This document shows positions 1 to 13,400 of a stretch of 64,000 bases of DNA, one piece after another; position 1 is the stretch's first letter, and each line of letters opens with the position of its first letter. Origin of the DNA: Mugil cephalus (taxonomy: Eukaryota; Chordata; Actinopteri; Mugiliformes; Mugilidae); assembly GCF_022458985.1 (NCBI RefSeq), contig NC_061772.1, forward strand, positions 5,133,501 through 5,197,500. Reading direction: 5' to 3'. The position numbers and the translations under genes are program-made. The notes below the pieces were generated by a model. It was given only the letters and a program-made list of their open reading frames with translations, ran no database searches and was not told the DNA's origin.

Positions 1-449
1 AAAACATAAAAATGTCCTGTCCCTCAATAGGATTTTTCTACTTTACCAGTTGTTGATCATAATACAAGACCTTTAACAATTTAATTTCTCATTAATTTGT
101 GAGTCTGTTCTAAAGTATTAAAAATATCCAAAGGAACAACACTTACTGCAATTGCAAATTCTGAATCCATAATGATGGTTGCTTTAAAAATTAAATAAAT
201 ACATAAATAAATAAATATCTTCTCATAAGTGAAGTACGTGCAGACTCCCTGGAGGCTCTTCTATGGTGAACAGTAACGTTACATCATTTTTGTATGTATG
301 TATGCATGTATTCTGTCGTTTTAGGTACTTAATATAATGCTGATGTATGTTCAAGTGTACATTTTCTGAGAAGCTTCGTTTCAGTCAAATACAGTCGAAA
401 AAACATGATGCGACATCGTGATCTGTGACAGTTGCCATTGACAACCGCT

Positions 450-530
450 CAGTGCAGGGGGCGGGTCATTGATAAGGTGGTTCCACTCCGGCTACAAACT
501 CGCAAGATGGCGCCGTCCGTATCCCCGGGA
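450..530. promoter_or_regulatory. second CpG-rich block with GC box and YY1-like element
   Basis: A GC box (GGGGGCGGG) lies at 457-465 and AAGATGGCGCC, a YY1-type element often found at TATA-less start sites, at 504-514. The ATG inside that element opens only nine codons, so no convincing coding exon follows. It could be an alternative promoter or part of the same CpG island as the block at 1278-1356. Confidence 0.3.
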
Positions 531-1000
531 CATTAGCTTGAGTATGGTCTTTCTTCCCCCTGCAGTCTATTGTACAAACAAGTAAAGCAAGTACTGCAAA
601 GCAACAAGACTGTGTCACCGTGGACTGCACCACGATGTCAGAGCACGAACCCGCTTCAGACAAGGAGTAGGACAGTTGAACTAGATGAAACCGTGACGAA
701 TTAAACACACAAATTTCCTGAATTCGCCGAAAAGCAGATTTGACCATCCAAACCGAACACTGGCAAGCAGACAAAGTGTCTGGCACTTGTCTGGTTTAGA
801 ATAAGTGGCAAATAAAGAGCGTTTTCTCCCACTGGCTGCACTTAGATGAATGTTTTAGCACAGACTACAAGGAACGGGCACACACATTAACGTTACATTC
901 ACGACGAGAAGCCAAGCAGATCAAAATAAATACATGAGTAGTATCGTAAATTACTGCTGGGTTGAGCATTTAACAAGTCCAGAAAAATCCATCTACAGAC

Positions 1001-1145
1001 CTTGTGTTATGTCCGACGCCCCACGTCCTACTTCAGAAATGCCGTTTCCCACGTCGAGTTCGGTTTTAACATCAGAAGTATCTATCACAACGAAGTCCGA
1101 CATGTTGTTGTCAGGGCACGCGGTTTCCTGTGATTCTTGCTCCAT
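1001..1145 (-). CDS. candidate first coding exon of an unidentified gene
   Basis: On the minus strand an ATG at 1145-1143 sits in a good Kozak context (TCTCC before ATGG) and opens a 48-codon acidic reading frame that starts MEQESQETACPDNN and contains MSDFVVIDTSDVKTEL. It ends at a plausible splice donor (CAAG then gtctgt), leaving one base of the next codon. The start lies about 150 bases downstream of a CpG-type promoter block (1278-1355), which supports a transcript reading leftward. I recognise no family. A possible next exon follows a good acceptor near 596 on the same strand and would stay open to a stop near 466, but that stretch is itself CpG-rich and may be promoter. An internal ATG (MSDF) could be an alternative start. 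The remainder of the gene may lie left of the window. Confidence 0.35.
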
Positions 1146-1277
1146 GGAGAACCGTGTAGGCTTCCTTTTGATCTACTAAAAGCTAGAAGCGCTACGATTT
1201 TATCTCTGACAAAAACAACTCGGCCAACTATACAAACCCTGTTAACTTTCAAAAATATCCCGGTCTACGAAGCCGCA

Positions 1278-1356
1278 GCCAATCAGAAAGGAGAGCTTCG
1301 GGTGCCCCGCCCCCTGGTTTCGAGCGGCGAGGCTGAGCTCTCTCCACGCATGCGCG
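1278..1356. promoter_or_regulatory. CpG-type promoter block with CCAAT, GC-box and NRF1-like sites
   Basis: CCAATCAG at 1279-1286, a GC box (CCCCGCCCC) at 1305-1313 and a palindromic NRF1-like core (CGCATGCGC) at 1347-1355 occur within 80 bases, in CpG-dense DNA that stands out from the AT-rich surroundings. There is no TATA box. The layout fits a TATA-less housekeeping promoter serving the minus-strand exon at 1001-1145. A divergent plus-strand transcript is possible: GTAAGT follows near 1402. Confidence 0.5.
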
Positions 1357-4300
1357 GCCAAACGAGTTTCGGACCAAGGAACCAGTGCAGTGTAAGCAGC
1401 AGTAAGTAATCACAAATACACCCAAATATTGAATTTCTTTGTGCCATCAGGCTTATATGTATATACATTTTTAATGCAGGTAGATAATTTTGTCTTGGGC
1501 ATGGTTGAAGTAGTTCTCAAGCCAAATAAGAGTGGACATCCCTGATATAGTGCTTACAATGCCAATGCCATTAAATTACAATGGTGAAAAACTCCGAAAC
1601 GGCAGTCCTATGTCTGATATTTACTTGTTGCCATTGGGGCGAAACGTAGCAGTACAGCACTAAGAGCAGAATTAATTGAAGTACCGTGATTTGATTTCAA
1701 GATGTTTTTAATTTCAATTACAATCTTCAGCATTACATTGCGCAAATATTCACAATTCTCCAGCAGGCGGCGGCATGACCTCAAATAGCCATAGGCTGTA
1801 TCTATTCCAGATTTATGAATCAGATGAAGAAACATCGGGTCATTCTGATGTTGGATTTTAAAATTAAAGCCTCTTTAAAGATCGAATAATCTCATTCTGC
1901 AAATTCGAATTTGCAGAATTGTCTATTCCATTCTATACCATTCTGATCAAAATGGTATTAAAAGAAAATTCCCTGTTTGCACAGATTAATTTCACTTTAG
2001 ACTATTAGTACACCACCTCACCTCAGTGTCACTGAGAAAGTAAGGCTATTTACCCCTTAATCCAGAATGAAACTATAAGGAAACTACTATTTTTTAAACA
2101 GACCATTTTAACTTCAGACTGAATCTAGACCACCTCAGCATATCACTTCATCAAATCAAATCAAATCATGAGAGGGTTTAAAATGGAAAGCCCTCAGATG
2201 TCAGACCGTTTATTCTGTAAGGAGAATACTCCGCTAAAAGCTTAGTCTGGTTCAGGGTCATGGCAGCAAGAGGAGGACCAGGCTTTAGGCCTCCTCTCTA
2301 GCATTGTCCTGCTATTTGTCCAAATTCATGGCAACAGATCTGAGTATTTACACAGTTTGACTGATAAATTAAGAGCTTTGGTCTTTGGTTTGGTGTCCTC
2401 TCCAACACCAAGGTAGATGTATCTTCTGCAGTGTTGCTTTACCATAAAGCTAATCTCTCAACCATTTTCCTTTCACTTGTGAACAAACCACTGAGGTACT
2501 TGAACTGCTCGTCTTCCTGTGATGGACTTTCCCTTTACACCATGAAATTTGGGCCATGAAAATCAGTCTTGGCAAACTTGAATACACTAAATAGTTTGAC
2601 TTCATGCCGACCACGTTTAGGGACCAAACTGACATAATGTGAAGCAAGGAGGTAGTATCCGAGTATAAGACGCAATCTGGAAAGTCATGCTGAGCAACTC
2701 CAAGTAAATTTAATGATGACTTTAATATGAGTAATATCCCAAATAACAGGTTAAATCCAAAAACACAAATCCAACAAGAGGTTACATTCACACCAAAGAC
2801 AAACAAAGGTCTTTTAAAAACAATAAACTAGTTAGACAGAATCAGGTAGAACAGGCAGGAAAAACTTGAAAATAAGCAGGTTCGTCATCAAACCACATGA
2901 GGGGAAAGACACTGTATATTATATTTACTGACTGTTTTCATCCCTTTTTGCACCAGCCACTTTATGTCTATTTGTTATGTGCCTTACATTTTTGTTCTAT
3001 TTCATTTATACACATTTATATATATATATATATATTTTTTTTTTTCTTCTTCTTTAAATCTCGCATTTGTACATTTTATGTTTAAATTGCTGCACCATAG
3101 ACCTTTTAGGAAGAAAAATTCAAACCTGTGTATGTGCTGCACATGTCAGAAATTACAATAAATTTGATTTTGACTTTTGACAATATACACTGAGGCTGAC
3201 AAGTCACAGGTGAGATTCACTGGAGGACCAATCAGACAAAAGACACAGCAAAGACAGGTGAGGGTAATCACAAAGCCAGGGAAAAGACAAAGATAGGAAG
3301 TAAAACGAACTTAAATGCAAAGAGGAACCCGAGTTCAAAATAAAACAAGAAACCAACTCTCTCCAGACACTCCACAGCACCCTAAAAGAACCACACTGCA
3401 CAGTTTTTTATGATGTCTTAATGACATTAAGGTGATTAGCTTAATAGTCTGATGCGTATTTGGAAATGTATTATTTATGTTCTAATCAAATCTATAATTG
3501 CAGGAATGCATGCCTTTCAGCATGAAATGGTAGGCACAAAATAAGATCAGTAAAGGTTTGATATTGTCTAATAAGGCTATTAATACTGTTAAGAAAAGAA
3601 AAAGTAAAGCACTATCTGGAAATTGTGTTGGCTGATTTGTGATTGATTTATTAGTTATTATTTGTGAAAATTTGTTGAACCACCCAGCTAAAAAAACTTA
3701 TTAATTATTCAGAAGTGTAAGAAATGTCCTTCTATATCAGGTAGGTTTACTGTAATTTAACTGCAGTTTAGTCTATAGAAAAGGCTATTTTATGAGTTTG
3801 CAGATGTTTCGGTCTTCATTTTACTTCAAGTGTACAGTTGATAGAAATACTTGTTTTGCATATATAATTCTGTTTTGTATCACTAATGTTTTACGAATGA
3901 GCCATGGGGTGCAGTTATAAAGTGATTAAACATTTAAACTTTAATTCTTATTTTCACTTAACCTATGGTTTAGTTGAGCCCAGTGCACATAGTGTACTCA
4001 TGCTTCTGATACTGATGTAAGTGCACAGTGTGGTATATTACTATCATGAATATAACTGCTGAGAAATACTATCTTTTTGGTACCTCTGTTGATATTACAA
4101 GTCATAGCCACCTGTAATGCCTCCTCCACATCTGCTAAACAGAGACGGAACTGTTTAGCAGCATTTTGGCTACTTTGAATTTTGAGAGGTGATATTAATT
4201 TGACTACCAAAATGTATTTAAAGAATGTCATCTATATTTCACAGTGTTCTCTGTTCCATTTCACCTTACGCATGTGACGTAATCGTGTTGTTACTTTTTG

Positions 4301-5574
4301 TAATCCATCACTGTAAGTATTTATTATATTGGCCTTTTCCTCCACAGTTACAGTATGGATTGTTGATGACAGCGTTGTCCATGGTGGTTCACAGAGAGCT
4401 GCAGAGACAGAGGGTCTGTTGTATGGCTGATGTGCACTGCCATGGCAAAGTCTTTCTTTTCCCCTTCTTTCAAGGAAGAGCAATGCTGAATATCCTCATC
4501 ATTCACTGTAGTGGCAGCGACAAGGGGGAGGTCACCGACATGAAGCGGGTCATGATGAAGGACATGCCCCGGTTTCACCTCCAGCACCTAGGCGTCATAA
4601 CATAGATTTGTCTTCGACAGAAAAGGGACCAGGGGAAAGCCAGTGCTAATCCAGACAAAACTGATACTGCCAAGAAATTCTCAGCAGTGCTATGGCTACA
4701 GATGCTCATAATATTAATGGTGCCATGATTTAGCACTGTCACATTGGACATGCCAGACCTAGGTTATTTTTAGGAGACGGTAAGTAGTTAATTTGATGAT
4801 GTTTTTAAGTACACTGGTCATGTGACTTGACTTTCAATTTGTGTCAGGCCAAAGACAAACAAAGCTCTGACTGTTATGTTCATAAATGTGGTTAAAGAAG
4901 AGCTGTAGCCATAACACTTACCACCTCTGCTCTTCCTCATTCCTATCATTATCATTAGAAGTTTGATCATATTTGTTCACATTTTACCACATGCCAAAGT
5001 GTCCTCGGGCAAGACACTGAACCCTGAGTTGCTCTGTGTTAGTTAGATTTATTTTTAATAAACCATTTTGGCTATACAAGCTGTAGTTTAATAAATAAAA
5101 GTCAGATCTTGCATTCGGGACATCAATAACACATTTTGGACCGACAACAATGAAGTCCTGTTCGGAGTCCTGTCCCTCGTCTCATGTTGAGTTGGTTCAC
5201 TGCTGCAACCTGTCCTGATCACCTGGGGCAAACCTACACAGGCAAGTATGTAAAGTAATGTAGATATAACATCACTTTATTTTACCCTCCAACATGTCAT
5301 CATCTATTTAAGGAAACGAGATTGTGGATACAGTAGTCATCACATTCTGTGTGTTCTAGTCTATTCTTGTTTAGTTACAGGCCTATTTCCAACGATTATT
5401 TCTAATAAAAATATATCACTCATGTAACACACCACTGATATTAATTTAATACTTCTGTAAGTGACAGAATGAAAAAAAAAAGACTTTATGGCACAAGCTT
5501 AGTTTTCACTGTCACTCACAAATCATTATCGCCAAGTAACAAACTCAGGGACACATTTTGGTTGAACTTCAGCG

Positions 5575-5945
5575 TAACATACACACATGTCTGAAGGTTC
5601 TCAGTCATCCAGGTCATGGCATATCCAAAAATGCTAAAGTAAGGCAACTGGACTGGAGAGTTTCTTGAAGACGTTTCTCCACTCATCCAAGTAGTTTCTT
5701 CAGTTCTAAAGGGCTGGTGAGGAATTGGGTTTAAATAGGAACATCTCTGTGTGTTACTCATCTGAAACTTAGTGACTTGTGTTTGTTAATTGCCAGATAC
5801 CTGTTGTTGGAGGAGACCCTGTCCTTTTCCAATGAATGGTTCTCTAAAGACCCACCTTCAGTCAGAGGCTCAAGTCTCATGGTGTGGACTGGGTGAAACT
5901 TCTTGTTAGTTTCTTCGAACAATATTTCTTGAAATGCAAGCATAT
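5575..5945 (-). repeat. dispersed fish repeat (copy 1, longest)
   Basis: Read on the minus strand this copy contains GAACTGAAGAAACTACTTGG, GAAACGTCTTCAAGAAACTC and CATGACCTGGATGACTGAGA in order. The same motifs recur at 27780-27842, 41108-41205 and 49165-49240, which shows an interspersed family. The class is uncertain to me. The copy is fragmented and has no intact frame. Confidence 0.6.
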
Positions 5946-6170
5946 GTAAACTTCCAGATTGTATGTGATCACAATCCTCTTAAAATGGTTTCATTATTTA
6001 TTAGTACAAGTGCTTATTTTTTTGGTGCTTTCACTTCACTGTTACATTATAATATAGTCTACCTTCCATAAACTGTACGCAAACTGCTCGGCTGCAGACA
6101 GAGAGGATTTGCAGGATCAGAAAAGATTGAGAAAAACTTATTTGTCCACAAGGGTGCAATTAAGGGCACA

Positions 6171-6172
<2 letters not shown>

Positions 6173-6238
<66 letters not shown>
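6173..6238. repeat. (GT)33 dinucleotide microsatellite
   Basis: Uninterrupted GT from 6173 to 6238 in the spacer left of ano9. It produces spurious long Cys-Val and His-Thr frames on both strands. Confidence 0.97.
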
Positions 6239-6242
<4 letters not shown>

Positions 6243-7236
6243 GAACAACACAAACCTGGTGATGAGTAGTGCAAGTGAGTGAATATTATACAGTACATTT
6301 GGGTGCAAAATGAATACGATAGGTAAAGTATGATGCGCAAAATGCAGTCGAGAATATAACAGCAGATCAAGATAAAAGGCAGCCGGCGTCATGAAGGACT
6401 CTTTCCGTCCAGCTATAGTCCATCCATCCACCTCCCCTCAGAGCGAAGGCTGCCACAGCTTCAGATCCTGAACCAACAGAAGCTGCTTTCCAGAAGCTGA
6501 TGCACAACCCAATCACTATGTTCCAGGTGCAAGAAACTTTGTATGTGGAACATCTGTATATCACTTTCTTATTTATTAATACCCATTTTAAGCCCATTGC
6601 AGCTTTACTTATTTTTTTAGTTTGTTTATATTTTTAGGTTATTGTTTATCCTCTTGTGGGTGGACCTCAGTGCTTAGTTTCGTTTCCTTTCATGTACCTC
6701 ATGTATTAGAATGACAATAAAAATCTCGAAACCAAAACCGAACACCGGGAGGCCATTATTGACCTTTGACAGGCTCATCCCTCTCACTCACAGCCACCAC
6801 GCCCCCTACGCAGACCTTTAATCCTTCATAAAAATACGAATGAGTTATAAAACAACTCACCACCCGAATAGTGATATTAACTACATTTACAGTTGCAGGC
6901 TATAAACACTTTTATTAATTCTGTAAAGTAGAGCATTTTAACAAGGAGATCTATGGGGGTTGGCTACCTTTCGGAGCCAGGGTCAAACGGTAAATGAATG
7001 AACTGCAGTTTTTTACACATCCGGACGTGTCCACTAATGCTGGTGCTCCAGTTCCAAACATTTCTCCCCCAGGGTCTAAACTCCAGAGTCGTACTTGTGA
7101 CTTGGCCTGTAAAACTATTAAATTAAAAAAGTTAAATAACAATAATAATAATTTTCCTTTGGCCGGGATTCTTATACTCACATTACCCACCCTTGCCACA
7201 GGACGTGAAGGCAACATGGTACTGTCCCGCGAAAGG

Positions 7237-7244
7237 TGACGTCA
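7237..7244. promoter_or_regulatory. consensus cAMP response element upstream of ano9
   Basis: A perfect palindromic TGACGTCA lies about 210 bases upstream of the ano9 start codon, in a moderately CpG-containing stretch (7180-7330) that is the likely ano9 promoter. CREB/ATF proteins bind this motif. Regulation of this gene by cAMP is only inferred. No clear TATA box is seen. Confidence 0.4.
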
Positions 7245-7454
7245 GCAGGTACAGGTAAACGGCACACCTTTACTTCACTTGAAAGCACACACTCACGCCA
7301 CGGAGAGGGGCTTGCTTGCGGAAGAGAAGTGGGGACAGCTGATACAAGTGTTTTTATGTTTTTTTTGTTTCGATCCATGTTACTATCCGAATGATGGAGA
7401 CACGTTCATGACCCGGACGCAGAACTTCACATCTACATCTGCATTACTGCCAAC

Positions 7455-10400
7455 ATGTTCTTCAAGGAGGTCGAGGTAAACAACTTTTTCTTAAACTTAT
7501 TAACATTGCCGCGTTAGGAAAAAATATCTCCTCCTGGCTGGACCACACAACGCAAACTGCAGTGTAGACTACTTTTACTTTACATTACATTAGACTGACT
7601 TATCAATTGACTGTATATTGCAAACTGTCCTTAGCTGGGGACCCGGTGTTATTGTAAAAACACAAAACACAAATGCTGGCTGCGTGGAGACAATACATCA
7701 AAATCACACAATCAGACCATCTATTATCAACACATTATCAACATCAGTTCAATAATCTCTCTTGCATTACACCTGAGCCTTGCATAGAGTCACACACACT
7801 GTACACATATTGTACTATTTAATTTCTTATATTTAGTTATTAATATTATTGATTAATTAGTTACATTTACAAGGACAGAGTATTTTAAAAAGCTCTCATT
7901 ACATTTGAGCACAAGGTCTTCTGGTCATCAGCTGTGTCTAGACTCAGTGCTTTCTCATCAGATCAAGGAACAGATGTTCTCACAGAGGTGTTGTTCAATG
8001 CTGAGAATCTTCCAAGAATTTTATTCACTGAAGAAAAACTGTCACTGACTGTCATTACATGGTGATGTTGGAGCCGCCTTGTGGTCTGTGATGTGTTCAC
8101 TTGCTGCTCAAGAGTTCATGAAAGAACTTCTGGATTGCCTACTGTGATTTAAGCGTTAGAATATTTATTTCAGAAAGATATACAGTAGGTAAAGTTTCTC
8201 CATCAATGGAGGAAGAGCATGTCCAGAGGTCCTAGCAGAAAATACTGATATGAATACATTTTGCATGGTCAAGTAACTTTTTATCTGTTGATAAAAGCAT
8301 GAGATTAATTGCTTAGGCTGAATATTTTTAAGCCATCGTCATTGCAGTTACAATTGATACTTATGATGTAATGCAAAATGAAACAAATACTGTTAGCTGA
8401 AATACTAAGGTATTGTAAAAATGGGGAGAGAAGACATGAAATTAAGATACCACTCACTTTTATTATACAGCAATATTCACTTTGTGCCACTAATGTACCA
8501 ACAGTGCAAGAAACAACAGTGCATTTAATTTGTTTGCTATGAATTTAACATTTTGTTCATAAGAGTGTGACTCCTGTCTGGATCTCAATATAGATCTCTT
8601 ATTATGTGATCGTTTTCTAATGCATTGCAAATTTATGTAAACAGAGATGATCAAGTTGAGTATTTTAGTGCTAACCTTATTGTGTGCGTGTGTGTGTGTG
8701 TGTGTGCAGGAAAACACAGAGCTGCTGGAACTACGGAAGGACAGCTTAAGCGCGGAGCGTTTACTTCCTTCAGTGGTATGAATTCACCTTTGGTCTATCT
8801 TCTCTCATCTCACCATTTCCACAGGTCGCTTTAGTGTAAGATAGCAGTAGACAGAACCTTGTCAGTACCATGCAAACACAGAATATGTCTTCTTGTATGA
8901 AAGGACTATTTTGCCAAAATACAAATTAACAGATCAAGATAACACTTGAAAAGTGTTCTTGTCCCTTGTCTCATTTGCTTATCTTGAGCGCATTTGGAAA
9001 TGTTACTGGACCTCACTGCTTCCTTTTAAGTCCACTTCTGTCCTTTAATGTATACTTTACATATTGGGGCATCCAGAATAACTTCACTTACACCTTCATT
9101 TCCTGGTACTTTCCCTACCCTAACCTGGACCTCAACCGTAACATTAACATAACGTTTTCATTAACCAGTAACCCACAAATGAGTGATTTTACAATTGAGG
9201 ACACCACTTTTGTCCACATTTGCATCCACTGTTCATCAGTAGAAGTGATGTAAGTGAATCCCATGACCTGGATTACACTGACAGGCTGCAGCATGTCAGA
9301 CTGCAAGTCTATCTCTCAGACTCACTAGCAATACCGGTATACCCCAAGGAACGGTACAGTCACCTTTTTTGTTCACAGTCTACAACTCAGACTTTCTCAG
9401 ATGACTCCTCTATTGTTAACTGTGAAGTAAAGAGACATAATTGAGAACTTGATTGAGGATGGTGTGACAACTGTCACTTTCGCTTAACATTGGGAAAACC
9501 AAGGAGCTAGTAGTGGACTCCTGACACAGCCGGGGGTAGGTGATGGAAATGCTGGACTGGATTGGTCAGAGAACATAAGGGCACTCTACAGGGCAGGATA
9601 GAGTCGACTTTTTTTTTTTTTTCTAAGGGGGCTCAGATACTTTAATGTGCACTAGGCTGCTACAGAAGTTCACCCACTCTGTAGTGGCCCACATCTTCTT
9701 ACTTGCTGTTGTGACCCAAGGAGGTAGTCTTAGAAACTTGTGCTTCCAACAGAGTGGGCACGCTGGTGAGGAAGGTCAGATCTTTGGTGCAAATGGAACT
9801 GGACATTGTAGAAGCAGTGAGTAGAGAACGAGAGGAAAGAGGAAAGCTATCGTGGACAACCCCTCTCATTCTCTATGTCAAGCTGAGGCCTTTAGAGTGC
9901 TCTTTCTTGCCACCGTCCGTCAGGCTGACCTTTCACCTAAAGTGCCGTGTCTGGAAATACTGATAGATACACATACACATACAATACTTTTTTTTCTTAG
10001 CAGATGTCCTGTATGTATGCAGACTACTATTTTCTTCTCTATCTTATTGTAATGTTGCTCTGATGTCTGATTTCCTTTAATTTTATCCTGTGACCTTAAG
10101 ACATGTTATGATATTAACATAACATAATAACATTACTGTATAATGTTATTATGTGTATACACAAGATAGATATATTCCAGGTCCATGTTCTGGCATCTCT
10201 CTGACAAGTCAGTTACATCTGTATTAATTGGGTATTTTGTCTTTGTTTAGCCCACACAGAAGACATTTGACTACATACTGGTGGGACACAAAGGGCACGA
10301 TGACTTGGACCCGAAGTCTCAGAGACAGAGCGATTTTATCCAACAGCTAAAAAAGAAAAACATCTCAGTCACTGTGAGTTTTTTTTTTCTTTTTCAAAAT

Positions 10401-13400
10401 GCATTAATGTAATATACTATTAAAGAATGCTTATGAAGAGAACCTACTAATATATGTGTGTTGTGTGTTAGACAATCATCCATGATGACAAAGTGTTTTA
10501 TGGCCTGCGGGCTCCCAAGGAGACGTTTGAAGACTACCAGTACCTGCTTAAAGTCTCAGACTCCTGCAACTGGCGTGGAGATGTAAGAGGAGAGATCCCC
10601 CAGGCCACCAGGTAAAGCACACACATTGGTGAATTCTGTACAGTTCATTCCAGGAAGTTACATTTTGAAGGTTGACCTTCTGAATAGTCTACTGTTCCCC
10701 AACCAGAGGACTCCTACCCTTTGCCAAGTCCCCATTTTGTATGTTATTGTTGCCAGTTTAGACAAACAGTAGCAATAAATGTTAGCAACCCTGCAAACGT
10801 CGGCAGATACTGGAACAGTTTAACAGTTTTCAGTCACAATCATGGTAGTTTCGAGTTTCATGCTGACATTTGTGAACAGGGCGTAGAGCCAGACGCAACT
10901 CAAAGTATTACTTTCGTTACTGAATTCTTGGCGAGCTGCAGAAGATAATGACATAAATTGCCTTCCTATTTATTTTGTACCTCTGCTCCCTTAGCACTGC
11001 CAAAAAGCACAGGGTAATGCCTTTGTTTTTCTTTTAAATAGAAATACCGTTGTACAATTTTTTTTCCCACCACAGCATAGTAGTGCTTTCACAGTAGGTT
11101 TTTCATAAAGTTTTCTCTTATCTTACTTCTGTTCTCCTAGATCACATGTGAACTGAGTGACTGTATTAAGTCCAATGAATAGGGCTGTCAAAGCTGATGT
11201 GATGAGAACACTTAAACCCAAACACCTGTTGTAATATTTAGGTAGAGCTGTAGCTGACCTGTAGGGTAGAGAGGATAGCTTGTACCATAGCTCCAGAAGC
11301 TCCAGCAGACAGTGTAATCATCTATTCTCTACTACAGAGATCGGCTGATCATCAGAAACTCCATGAACTCAGTAGTATTCTCTGTAACTCAGTAATATTT
11401 TTGACCTTGACACTGTCTTGAGTGATCTAATAGTATAATATATGTATATAGGGCTGCTTAAAAGTATTTGCCCTCAGAATTTCTGCGAGGAAGTCGCCCA
11501 ACACATCAGTGTTTTAGTCTCCAGACATGAGCCTCTCTTTTAAACCAAACGATTCTACTTTGGTTTTATGAGTCCACAGAATATTTTCCAATAGTCTTCA
11601 GCAGACTGGCAGAGCAGTGGCTTTGTCTTTGCCACTTTGCCTTGAACACTATGGTTCTTCAGTGTTCTACTGGCAGTGGATTTATGAACATTAACATTAG
11701 ACCTTTAGTTGCTTCAGGCCCTGAACAACTCTGTTGTGGAGTTTCACCACATTGATTGGAAACACTTGTGAACAGATTGACTCTAATGTAGTGCAATTAC
11801 TGAAGAACTTTTTATTGTTCCTCCAGGATCCGTATTGTCTATTTCATTCTCCATCATACGCGCCTCGACTCAGGAGGTGAGTTTGATTTGTTCAAGAAAG
11901 TGTAGTTAATTTTTTTAACCTCACCTCAACCGGGCTATTTGCACAGATTTTTAATTGTCAAGAACGAGTATGCATTTTTGTCATAACACATGACTACTTT
12001 TATGATATGATATCGAGTTGTGATTGTTTATGTGGACGTCTGCTTTCTTTTTTCTATAAGAGGACCTAAACGACCTGTTGAAGGACAATGTCTTTGAAAC
12101 TTTGTTCTGCCTCCATGAGGTAAGTCAACCTAACTTCCTCTCTGCATTAGGGATCTTAATTTTGAACACTGGCTGACACCCATGTGTCCCTTGCTTAGAG
12201 CACAGTCAACCTCAGTAGATCACATTGTGTTGAAGTCATGCTTAAAGAAATGTTTAAAGCAATAATAAGAAAAATAAGATGATCTCTCAAGGGCGCAGTT
12301 AATGAATTATCAATATTTTTTTAAGAGACTTCAGAAATACCTTCTTTGCATGATGTTTATACTGATTTCAACTTAGATCTACTTTAACCTCATTTCTCAA
12401 AGTGAAAAGTAACAAATTCAAGGATTATCTTATCTTGTCTATTGATGGATCATGTCCACTGTTACACTTTAATTACACTATTCTGCTACACAGTTATTTA
12501 TTCACAGTAAGGATCTGATCTGCTGCTAATAAATGAGACCTTAACAGATCCAAAAGAGTCCAGAAAACCCCAGGTTTATGACGTCCATACCACACCAACA
12601 TTAGTGAAATGCACAGCAAACCGTCCTAGTTCTCTGTTTAGCTTGTGATTCACATCTATTTATTAAGAAAGAATATTGTCAGGCACACACTACTGTTTTT
12701 TGGGTGAATGTATCCGTCCGACATTATTTCATGTGATGAAAATAACATCAAACAAGTTATTTCCATCACAGGGAATCATCAGACTCAGGCTATGTGCCTC
12801 ATACAGTTCGAGAATAAGCGTATATCCCTTTAAGAAGGATAGAAAACTTCAACTAAGCTCAGTGAGTTTAATGAACTAAAAGCATCTTAACTTGTTTGCT
12901 CTACCTTCAGTTGTTATTTGGTAGGAAAAACTTGAAAGACTAATAAGGATGCAAATGAATACACAAATAAACATATACAGTTGGGTACGGGAAAGAAACA
13001 CAGCAGAGAGAACAATAAATACATGCAGTAGATCACAGAAAGGAACACCAGTCAAGCGCAGAAAAAAGGGAAGTGAATGGAAACAAAACAAAACAATTTA
13101 GCTAAAGTTCTGTATTCATTATAGTACAGTACCGGAAGTGGAAAGGTTGACATTTTTGTGATCTCTCCTTTAAAGTAATAACGTGAAATTTTAACGTGTT
13201 CTTGCAAATGTATTTCTGTCCAGATGTTTCCATGCTGATATTGAGTGTGCTTCCATGTCAGATTCAAACAACTGATTGTATGTTTATTTTCCTCATCATT
13301 CTCAGAGGAAGAAACAGAAAGAGCTGAGAAAGAAGTGGGCTCGTTGGTCGGCTGCTTTTACACCACAACCGGTCATGGACATCCAGTCAGTATTTGTCTG

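Larger units (their letters stand above)
1402..7177. other. intergenic spacer, repeat-rich, no convincing gene
   Basis: No exon with a conserved reading frame was recognised here on either strand. The stretch contains a likely retroelement tail near 3140-3180 (AATAAATTTGATTTTGA), an open but unrecognised frame at 4340-4605, a dispersed fish repeat at 5575-5945, a long GT microsatellite at 6173-6238 and a second tail-like end near 6700-6735. Base composition is AT-rich and unlike the flanking CpG promoters. Confidence 0.6.

Noticed and set aside
2450..2806. 118-residue minus-strand frame starting MFVFGVNVTSC
   Set aside because: No domain, no splice context and a repeat-like neighbourhood; open by chance or transposon-derived.
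6059..6431. His-Thr repeat proteins around 6.2 kb, and similar frames around 32.0-32.3 kb
   Set aside because: They are translations of dinucleotide microsatellites.
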